Assembly: GCF_047973035.1 (NCBI RefSeq)
Contig: NZ_JBKEBF010000019.1
Coordinates: 62,001 to 126,000 of the forward strand
Source: Oleidesulfovibrio sp047973035
GTDB lineage: Bacteria; Desulfobacterota; Desulfovibrionia; Desulfovibrionales; Desulfovibrionaceae
DNA length: 64,000 bases
Direction: 5' to 3'
The stretch's first letter is position 1; each line of letters starts with the position of its first letter. Shown piece by piece: positions 58,003 through 64,000 of the stretch. Under the pieces are notes generated by a model. The model had not been told where the DNA came from. It saw only the letters and a list, made by a program, of their open reading frames with translations, and made no database searches. A program made the position numbers and the translations under genes.

Positions 58003-58553
58003 GAAACAGCACCCGAAAGCTTCCGCTCTGCGCGGTCTGTTCCGCTGCTTACAACATCCTTACGAAATGAACCGAGCGATGATCCCAGATAATAGTTAAC
58101 CACTCCCCCGAACGCAGTTCCCAGCGAGCCCAATAAAAGCAAAGCCGGCTCGCTGACATCCTCCATGCTCATTACGCCTTCAAGCATCCAGAAAAAACCG
58201 CATACCACAACAAGTGATACTAATGCAGTTGCCCATGCTCCGCCATGTCCTGCTTTTGCCATGGCAACTTCGCGGGCACGAGCGCCCTGCACGTTAGCAA
58301 GCTCTGCCTGTAGCTGTGCCTGCTGCCATTCCAGTAAACGCGCCTCATGCTTTGCCTCAAGTTCGGCCAGCCGCAAAGCCGTTTGCGGATCTTTAAAAGC
58401 TTGAGCCACTTTTTCCGGTTCAGCTTCCACACCTAAGAATGCTCCGATCAGTGTTCCCGCTGCTCCGGCGACTACACCCGCAGGCCCCCCCAGTACACTG
58501 GCAAGCAAAGGCGCTGTTCTTGCGGCCATTGTTCCAATATCTTTCCAGTTCAT
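57999..58553 (-). CDS. Three-TM holin of the gene-transfer-agent holin type
   Basis: A 184-residue protein fitting the family named 'Holin of 3TMs, for gene-transfer release'. A hydrophobic glycine/alanine segment lies at 13-41 (LLASVLGGPAGVVAGAAG), a charged helix with DPQTALRLAELEAKHEARLLE follows, then ATALVSLVVVCGFFWMLEG (about 108-127) and ALLLLGSLGTAFGGVVNYYLG (about 138-158). Holins open the inner membrane for lysis. It is first in a coupled run holin - coiled-coil protein - terS. Confidence 0.8.
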   Translation of the reverse strand: MNWKDIGTMAARTAPLLASVLGGPAGVVAGAAGTLIGAFLGVEAEPEKVAQAFKDPQTALRLAELEAKHEARLLEWQQAQLQAELANVQGARAREVAMAKAGHGGAWATALVSLVVVCGFFWMLEGVMSMEDVSEPALLLLGSLGTAFGGVVNYYLGSSLGSFRKDVVSSGTDRAERKLSGAVS

Positions 58554-58849
58554 TTTATTTCCCCCCCTTCAAACTGTTTTCAGGCACCCTACACGCCGCC
58601 TTTCACTATTTTTTATTACACAAGGGTTTCTGCTCAGTACGATGGGGGTCCCGTCCCTTTCAGGCGGCACTTGCCTGCATATTCAGAAGAAAAAAATGAG
58701 CATAGCTATAAAAAATAACTGGCTGACAGTTGACCTTTTACTCCGTTCTCAATATACATACACCAACGCATGTAAAAATGCAGAAAACATTCTGCATTCT
58801 GACCGGATTGCTTAACCACCAATCCCATGCATCTGGTTGTGGCGTATTG
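58554..58849. promoter_or_regulatory. Upstream region of the holin operon
   Basis: No gene. The run CCCCCCC near 58561-58567 lies just before the holin ATG and reads as a G-rich ribosome binding site on the minus strand. The operon promoter should lie in this stretch. Confidence 0.4.
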
Positions 58850-59011
58850 CTCCTCCTCGCAAGTCGCAACCGCTGGCCGTACAGCCTTTCTCCGTCGGCA
58901 CCCCCCTATGCCTTCGGCTGTACGGGCATGCCCCTGATGACGGTCTCCCCTCCCCAAAAGAATGACCGTTTGCGCCGGAGCTTCCCCCAAGGCTCCGGCG
59001 CATCTTTTTGC
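58850..59011 (+). ncRNA. Candidate small structured RNA ending in a terminator
   Basis: Three hairpins stand in a row on plus: CCGTACAGCC (58877-58886) with GGCTGTACGG (58916-58925); GACGGTC (58939-58945) with GACCGTT (58964-58970); and TGCGCCGGAGC (58971-58981) with GCTCCGGCGCA (58992-59002), followed by TCTTTTT. No credible open frame leads into this terminator, so a non-coding transcript is the simplest reading. Confidence 0.45.
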
Positions 59012-59020
59012 AAACAACAA

Positions 59021-59051
59021 AAAAGCGCCGCACAAACGTACAGCGCTTTTA
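59021..59051 (-). terminator. Terminator after the 139-residue hypothetical gene
   Basis: AAAAGCGC and GCGCTTTT pair; on minus a T-run of six follows. Confidence 0.7.
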
Positions 59052-59126
59052 TCCGGCAGGTGGTTTATGATGGAGCCACCTTGTCCAAGACATATCAAAT
59101 ACAGATGGCCTGCAGCGAATCACTTC

Positions 59127-59546
59127 TCATTGTTGTTGCAGATGCGAAAGTACCAATGCCGGCATACGGACATAAAACCAATCAACCAGCAGTGTCCCAT
59201 CAGAAAATTCCCACTCTCCGGAATGTGCAAAATAAGCAAAAAGTGCCGACTCCATAGCAGATTCCGGCAAATCCGGCCTACGCAACACCTTTTCTCTGCA
59301 AAATAAAATCAACGTTTCAAGAAGTCCGAAATATTCATGCGATTGCAAAGCAGCTTCCAGCTGTTTGGTAAGTTGAGAACTGAAAACAGTGTCTGCCAGC
59401 AGCACGCTGTCATAAAGTTCGCAGTTTCCTTTAATCTCTGCCACAGCCCACAAGCATAACCGCACTTCGTCTGTATCGATTACTTCTGCACGCAGTTGAT
59501 TGGTCAGTCTCTCAAACAAATCTTTATTATCAGAAATAACAGGCAT
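59127..59546 (-). CDS. Hypothetical helical protein
   Basis: I do not recognise this 139-residue protein. It is mostly alpha-helical, acidic, without a signal peptide or membrane segment. Stretches such as TKQLEAALQSHEYFGLLETLILFCREKVL dominate. GGAGGGGG lies before the ATG, a good ribosome binding site, and its own terminator follows. Confidence 0.65.
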   Translation of the reverse strand: MPVISDNKDLFERLTNQLRAEVIDTDEVRLCLWAVAEIKGNCELYDSVLLADTVFSSQLTKQLEAALQSHEYFGLLETLILFCREKVLRRPDLPESAMESALFAYFAHSGEWEFSDGTLLVDWFYVRMPALVLSHLQQQ

Positions 59547-60049
59547 ACCCCCTCCAACTATGGCTCTTCTTATATGTCATATAATATAGAAAACCCAGAA
59601 AGTAAAATAGATTTAGCGATACACACACCCCTCCTATGCCTGCATTCCGGCCTGCAGTATAACCGACGTCTAAAATTAACTTTTCATAATCCTGAAAGCA
59701 TGTTATGCGACATCATCAGTTTATGGCGCTATGCCCCCATATCCTTAAAACAGGAAGCTATAGCCTGATATCAGGTCATGCGGTGTCCCCCAATCGGTTA
59801 ACACTGGCGCGTCTCCCGCAGCCAAGAATATCCGATACCGCATGACCACTTTTGTTATCTATTATCGTTAAACAAACACTCATGCACCGTTCAGCATTTG
59901 CTCTACAGGCCACTTAGTACGCTGGATAGTATGTCGTACCTTTCGCAGCGTCGCTTAAGGCTGCCCGTAAAAAAACAGTCTTTCGGGCACCAAATTTGCA
60001 TTATTTATTGCCATACGCTGAAAGCGACTTTTTTCCGACGGAGCCCCTA
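59547..60049. other. Intergenic region with a long hairpin at 59774-59847
   Basis: No gene. GGTCATGCGGT (59774-59784) and ACCGCATGACC (59837-59847) are perfect 11-base arms. Inside, ATCGG/CCGAT, TGGC/GCCA and GCG/CGC continue the pairing with bulges, so the whole 74 bases can fold into one rod. No T-run follows. It is listed in the findings. Confidence 0.5.
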
Positions 60050-60907
60050 ATGCAACACCGCCGCTTATTTTTTATAAAGGCCACTATGGCTGCCCTTCTG
60101 CTTGCCACAATCCTGCTGCTTTCAGGATGCGGGTCTATACAAAGCAAAAGCGACAACTCACCGGTAGGCTTTGACTTTGATATGGCGTCAGCCGGAACCT
60201 TGTACCTTGATGCATGGGTACACCGACGCGAAGCACAGGTGCTTGTGCACCCCACAATGGCTCCTATGACTCCCCCGAAAGCCATTTTTGTTCCCTTCAG
60301 GATGAATCAGGACATGCGAGAAGGCAGCGAAGTGGCGGAACAGATTTCCCGCATGTTCTGGCAATCATGGCTTAAGCAGCAGACATTTGAATCGTTACAG
60401 TATAGTCCGCAACTAATGCCTTTCACTCCTGCACGCAGCATTGCGGCAGGAAGGGCGCTCGGTGCCGATCTTGTGGTAAGCGGGTATGTAACCCGCTTGC
60501 TGGCAGGTGGAACAACCGGAGACAGCAGGCTGGCTGTGCAGTTGGATATTTATGACACTGTGACAGGGGAGATGGTCTGGTCAATGGTTCACGCCGGTTT
60601 TATCGAGCAAACGACTAAGCGGGACTACCTGCTGTTCACTCAGGACGCGCGGCTCCCCGCGGAGCCTGTCTGGGCCTTGGCAACTGTGCTTGCAGCAGAT
60701 ATGGCCCTTCCCATCAAAAGGTGGCAGCACGAAGCAGATCAAAATGAAGAAGACCCGTTTGCCCCTGCACCGGCGCCGCAGGCTCAGGATTTATATGTTT
60801 CAGGTCAGGATGAATCTGCTTCTGCTACAAATAATGAAACAACGCCTGCAACTAAAAAGAAAAATGGCACAGATTTACTCTCAACAGTTCAAGGCTGGTT
60901 TAACTGA
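60050..60907 (+). CDS. Predicted outer-membrane or periplasmic lipoprotein
   Basis: From the ATG at 60050 (ACGGAG before it), a signal sequence ends in the lipobox LLSGC with Cys27. The mature part has AIFVPFRMNQDMREGSEVAEQIS and ADLVVSGYVTRLLAGGTTGDSRLAVQLDIYDTVTGEMVWSM, a pattern of lipoproteins with a TolB-N/CsgG-like domain. The last 60 residues are low-complexity with Pro, Gln and Lys. Function unknown. Confidence 0.75.
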   Translation: MQHRRLFFIKATMAALLLATILLLSGCGSIQSKSDNSPVGFDFDMASAGTLYLDAWVHRREAQVLVHPTMAPMTPPKAIFVPFRMNQDMREGSEVAEQISRMFWQSWLKQQTFESLQYSPQLMPFTPARSIAAGRALGADLVVSGYVTRLLAGGTTGDSRLAVQLDIYDTVTGEMVWSMVHAGFIEQTTKRDYLLFTQDARLPAEPVWALATVLAADMALPIKRWQHEADQNEEDPFAPAPAPQAQDLYVSGQDESASATNNETTPATKKKNGTDLLSTVQGWFN

Positions 60908-60960
60908 AAAAAGCACATCCCGACAATAAAAACATTAGTTTTCAGCATATTACATCGTAC

Positions 60961-61010
60961 AAAAGTTCGGCCATCAGTAAGTTTACATTTACTTACAGCT
61001 GAACTTTTTT
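60961..61010 (+). terminator. Terminator after the lipoprotein gene
   Basis: AAAAGTTC and GAACTTTT, with inner GTAAGT/ACTTAC, form a long stem ending in TTTTTT. Confidence 0.75.
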
Positions 61011-61230
61011 AGTAATCGCTCCTGATATGCTTTTTCAACACTTGCAATCAGCCCTTTCCATCCTATATTACCTCCGGTACGAATTTGTTTTTCTGACACA
61101 CTCAGAAACACGAAAAGCCCCCACTTTTTTCCCGCAGGGTTGCAGACTTGTGTTTACGTCTGCAAAAAGCTGTGATGAACTTGCTCCTGTGGTGGAATAA
61201 TACGGGCTTTCATGCATACTAGGAGAAATA
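61011..61230 (+). promoter_or_regulatory. Leader of the ahbC-hemB-ahbD cluster
   Basis: About 220 bases with AGGAGAAATA before the ahbC ATG. A direct GCAG...GTTTACGTCTGCAAA inverted pairing (TTGCAGAC near 61139-61146 and GTCTGCAA near 61159-61166) forms a small hairpin in the leader. Confidence 0.4.
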
Positions 61231-62415
61231 ATGATAGGCATTTCCAAGCTGTACTGTGGTCAGGTAGAACCCTCAGACGCACTGCGTTACGGGCGCGATT
61301 CGGGCAAAATGCCCTCGCACCTGCTTCAGTTCTCCAAAGACAAAAAGCCCGTGGTCGTGTGGAACATGACCCGCCGTTGCAACCTGAAGTGTGTTCACTG
61401 CTACGCACAAGCAGTTGACCCGGAAGGCAAAGACGAAATCAGCACCGAACAGGGCAAAGAAATCATTCGCGATCTTGCCCAGTACGGCGCTCCCGTCATG
61501 CTGTTCTCCGGCGGTGAACCTCTGGTGCGTAAGGACCTGGTAGAGCTTGCCAAGTATGCTACCGATCAGGGTATGCGTGCTGTTATCTCCACCAACGGCA
61601 CCCTGATTACCAAAGAAAAAGCCCGCGAACTCAAAGAAGTCGGCCTTTCCTACGTAGGCATTTCGCTTGACGGCATGGAAGAGGTTCACAACAAGTTCCG
61701 CGGCGTGCCCAACAGCTTTAAAAAAGCACTGGAAGGCATTGAAAACTGTAAGGCAGAAGGTCTGAAAGTCGGCCTGCGCTTTACCATCAACAAGCGTAAC
61801 GCACCTGAAGTGCCCAAGATTTTTGACCTCATCAAAGAGCTTGAAGTGCCCAGAATCTGCTTCTACCATCTGGTGTACTCCGGTCGTGGCAGCGAACTGA
61901 TCAAAGAAGACCTTGATCATGCAGAAACCCGCGCCATGGTTGACCTGATCATGGACCGCACCCGTCAGCTTTTCGACGAAGGACATCCCAAAGAAGTCCT
62001 TACCGTTGATAACCACGCAGACGGCCCCTACGTATGGATGCGCATGCTGAAGGAAGACCCCAAGCGTGCAGAAGAAGTGTTTGAGCTGTTGCAGTACAAC
62101 GAAGGAAACAACTCCGGCCGCGGCATCGGCTGCATCAGCTGGGACGGTGCAGTGCACCCCGACCAGTTCTGGCGCAACAAGGTGTTCGGCAATGTGCTTG
62201 AGCGTCCGTTCTCGGAAATCTGGGACGACCCCAATATCGAGTTGCTTGCACAGTTGAAGGATAAAAAGCAGCACGTAAAAGGCCGTTGCGCCCAGTGCCG
62301 CTTCCTCAATATCTGCGGCGGTAACTTCCGCGCCCGTGCAGAAGCATTCTATGACGATGTGTGGGCACCCGACCCTGCCTGCTTCCTCACCGACGAGGAA
62401 ATCGGCATTAAATAG
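61231..62415 (+). CDS. ahbC: 12,18-Didecarboxysirohaem deacetylase (radical SAM)
   Basis: AhbC removes the acetate side chains of didecarboxysirohaem to give Fe-coproporphyrin III in the sirohaem-based haem route. The radical SAM cluster motif is CNLKCVHC (Cys50, 54, 57); FSGGEPL, STNGTL and GISLDGMEE follow. The C-terminal SPASM-like cysteines are in CISW, CAQCRFLNICGG and ACF, for a second cluster. At 394 residues it is full length. hemB and ahbD follow on the same strand. Confidence 0.9.
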   Translation: MIGISKLYCGQVEPSDALRYGRDSGKMPSHLLQFSKDKKPVVVWNMTRRCNLKCVHCYAQAVDPEGKDEISTEQGKEIIRDLAQYGAPVMLFSGGEPLVRKDLVELAKYATDQGMRAVISTNGTLITKEKARELKEVGLSYVGISLDGMEEVHNKFRGVPNSFKKALEGIENCKAEGLKVGLRFTINKRNAPEVPKIFDLIKELEVPRICFYHLVYSGRGSELIKEDLDHAETRAMVDLIMDRTRQLFDEGHPKEVLTVDNHADGPYVWMRMLKEDPKRAEEVFELLQYNEGNNSGRGIGCISWDGAVHPDQFWRNKVFGNVLERPFSEIWDDPNIELLAQLKDKKQHVKGRCAQCRFLNICGGNFRARAEAFYDDVWAPDPACFLTDEEIGIK

Positions 62416-62422
62416 GCTGGTG

Positions 62423-62464
62423 AACGCCCCGGCATGCCAGTAAGGGCGCGCCGGGGCGTTTTTT
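62423..62464 (+). terminator. Terminator or attenuator between ahbC and hemB
   Basis: AACGCCCCGG and CCGGGGCGTT pair, followed by TTTTTT. Lying inside a functional gene cluster, it probably reduces read-through into hemB. Confidence 0.8.
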
Positions 62465-62525
62465 CTTTCCCTGTGTGAAAAGACTCTCTTTCCCAGAGGA
62501 TACATATAAACAAGGAGCTGTTCCG

Positions 62526-63521
62526 GTGTCTGACTTTTTCAGAGGCAGAAGACTGCGCCGCAACCCGCAGATGCGCGAATTCATCCGCGAAACAGACATT
62601 AGTGCCCGCAATCTCGTCATGCCCTACTTTGTGGTGGAAACTGACGATCAAGCCTTCCGCAAGCCTGTGGCATCCATGCCCGGAGTAGATCAGCTATCTC
62701 TTACCGAGCTGGAAAAAGAAGTTGCAGAAGGCGTGAAAGCGGGGCTGCACTCCGTTATACTTTTCGGTATTCCTGCACAAAAAGACTACCAAGGCTCTGA
62801 AGCTTTCAATCCTGAGGGCATTGTCCAACAGGCGGTACGCCGTCTGAAGGCGCGTTTTCCTCAACTGGTTGTCATAACAGATGTATGTCTGTGCGAATTT
62901 ACCAGCCACGGTCATTGCGGCCTGCTGAAATCCGGCGATACCACCGGCGAGGTACATAACGACCCCACGCTGACGTTGCTGGCAAAAACAGCGGTGTCTC
63001 ACGCTGAAGCAGGAGCAGACATCGTAGCCCCTTCTGACATGATGGACGGCCGCGTTCTGGCCATTCGTGAAGCACTGGACGCCAACGGCTTCCACCATAT
63101 TCCGATCATGTCGTACGCTGTAAAGTATGCAAGTGCCTATTATGGGCCCTTCCGCGATGCAGCCGAATCAACCCCGCAGCACGGTGACCGCAAAACCTAC
63201 CAGATGGACCCTGCCAACAGCAGAGAAGCCATGCGCGAAGCCGGTGCAGATGTCCTTGAAGGTGCGGACTTCCTTATGGTCAAGCCCGCAGGCCCCTACA
63301 TGGACATCATCCGGATGGTGCGCGATAATTTTGAACTGCCCGTTGCGGCCTATCAGGTCAGTGGCGAATATTCCATGATCAAGGCAGCCGCTTTGAACGA
63401 CTGGATTGACGGTGACAAAGTCGCGCTAGAGTCGCTTATCGGACTACGCCGTGCCGGTGCAGAGATTATCCTTACCTACTTTACGGTGGAAATGCTGCGC
63501 AAAGGCCTTATCAAAGCTTAA
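62526..63521 (+). CDS. hemB: Porphobilinogen synthase (delta-aminolevulinate dehydratase)
   Basis: HemB condenses two 5-aminolevulinates to porphobilinogen. DVCLCEFTSHGHCG carries the metal-binding Cys residues (zinc type). MSYAVKYASAYYGPFRDAAES has the first active Lys and MVKPA the Schiff-base Lys. I start at the GTG at 62526, which follows AAGGAG; the frame is open upstream to 62475. It sits between ahbC and ahbD and supplies the same pathway from its start. Confidence 0.94.
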   Translation: MSDFFRGRRLRRNPQMREFIRETDISARNLVMPYFVVETDDQAFRKPVASMPGVDQLSLTELEKEVAEGVKAGLHSVILFGIPAQKDYQGSEAFNPEGIVQQAVRRLKARFPQLVVITDVCLCEFTSHGHCGLLKSGDTTGEVHNDPTLTLLAKTAVSHAEAGADIVAPSDMMDGRVLAIREALDANGFHHIPIMSYAVKYASAYYGPFRDAAESTPQHGDRKTYQMDPANSREAMREAGADVLEGADFLMVKPAGPYMDIIRMVRDNFELPVAAYQVSGEYSMIKAAALNDWIDGDKVALESLIGLRRAGAEIILTYFTVEMLRKGLIKA

Positions 63522-63533
63522 CCAGACACTCCG

Positions 63534-63562
63534 GCACCGGGGCCAATCAGACTCCGGTGCCT
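63534..63562 (+). terminator. Weak hairpin after hemB
   Basis: GGCACCGG and CCGGTGCC pair around a 13-base loop; the 3' side TTACA has no T-run. Confidence 0.45.
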
Positions 63563-63620
63563 TACAGTACACACACGCGCAAACCGGCAGCGCATGATAC
63601 GCCGGTAAAAGGATTTATTC

Positions 63621-64000
63621 ATGCATGATGCCAAACATCCCCACGGCGCGGGCTGCCCCCATCACCATGGTAAGCAAGGCGGCATGGGTGCCCAGTCCGG
63701 TGCAATGAAAATGCCCACGACACTTGAAGACGGCAGCCCCGCATGCAGGCTGATTGCGTGGGAAGTAACCCGCTCATGCAACCTTGCATGCAAGCATTGC
63801 CGTGCAGAGGCTCACACCGAGCCTTACCCCGGGGAGCTGAGCACAGAAGAAGCCAAAGCGCTCATCGATACTTTTCCTGACGTAGGCAACCCCATCATCA
63901 TTTTCACTGGCGGCGACCCCATGATGCGCCCCGACCTGTACGAACTTATCGAATATGCTACCGGTCTCGGGCTACGCTGTGTACTTTCCCCCAACGGCAC
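63621..64000 (+). CDS. ahbD: Haem synthase AhbD (radical SAM), N-terminal part
   Basis: The gene runs off the window after 126 codons. The start has a His/Gly-rich stretch (KHPHGAGCPHHHGKQGG), then CRLIAWEVTRSCNLACKHC with the radical SAM cysteines, and IFTGGDPMMRPDLYELI. AhbD converts Fe-coproporphyrin III to haem b by oxidative decarboxylation. AAAAGGA before the ATG supports the start. The neighbours ahbC and hemB make AhbD by far the best assignment. Confidence 0.88.
   Translation, partial: MHDAKHPHGAGCPHHHGKQGGMGAQSGAMKMPTTLEDGSPACRLIAWEVTRSCNLACKHCRAEAHTEPYPGELSTEEAKALIDTFPDVGNPIIIFTGGDPMMRPDLYELIEYATGLGLRCVLSPNG

Noticed and set aside
59774..59847. The long hairpin as a tRNA, SRP RNA or integron attC site
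   Set aside because: No anticodon arm layout, no GGAA tetraloop core of SRP RNA, and no attC core sites were found.
61273..62505. A 410-codon open frame on minus opposite ahbC
   Set aside because: ahbC has all radical SAM motifs; the reverse product is low-complexity and matches nothing known.
1..64000. CRISPR arrays, insertion sequences, integrases, phage attachment repeats
   Set aside because: Read for regular repeats, transposase or integrase motifs and flanking direct repeats; none seen. Long-range direct repeats cannot be excluded without a computed search.

Overview
The window looks like the chromosome of a sulfate-reducing bacterium of the Desulfovibrio group. The main reason is the alternative haem pathway at the right end: ahbC, hemB and the start of ahbD stand side by side, an arrangement known from sulfate reducers. 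Several c-di-GMP proteins, a rhodanese-rubrerythrin protein and a peroxiredoxin fit that picture. Base composition is moderate, with AT-rich gaps. I found no tRNA, rRNA, insertion sequence, integrase or CRISPR array.

Left part (1-22.5 kb): ordinary host genes. They are mtgA, a membrane diguanylate cyclase, a TraR/DksA zinc protein, a YitT membrane protein, a D-lyxose isomerase-like cupin, a PfkB sugar kinase, a HAD phosphatase, a nitroreductase, metF, a phosphodiester glycosidase, a histidine phosphatase, kdsB, argF-argG-argH, a CheY-like receiver, a family 2 glycosyltransferase, a UPF0280 protein, a frameshifted MerR/coiled-coil gene and a TetR regulator. A GC-rich structured stretch near 22.65-22.79 kb resembles a cobalamin riboswitch but has no gene behind it.

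The main item is a set of short-tailed (T7/podovirus-type) phage genes in three separate blocks. Block A (23.25-35.02 kb, minus) is a tightly coupled virion operon: gp7.3-like protein, portal, small protein, scaffold, major capsid, Bbp16-like cement protein, tail tubular A and B, and three ejection proteins. Block B (40.80-43.17 kb, plus) is the large terminase plus a GNAT-like protein. Block C (55.0-58.55 kb, minus) is a three-TM holin of the gene-transfer-agent holin type, a coiled-coil membrane protein, the small terminase and a secreted protein with a possible lytic domain. Housekeeping genes lie between the blocks (mltF, rsgA, nagZ, a peroxiredoxin, mscS, signalling genes). All phage frames are open. 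I saw no integrase, repressor, replication gene or obvious tail fibre. This is what a domesticated, vertically inherited gene transfer agent would look like; the known Dd1 agent of Desulfovibrio desulfuricans, also a small short-tailed particle, is the natural comparison. The link is inference.

Between and after the blocks: a MerR-methyltransferase gene broken by one TGA, a GGDEF-EAL protein with altered motifs, an HD/HD-GYP protein, a hydrolase-fold protein lacking its serine nucleophile, and several unexplained RNA-like hairpins at 58.8-59.0 kb and 59.77-59.85 kb. The window ends inside ahbD.
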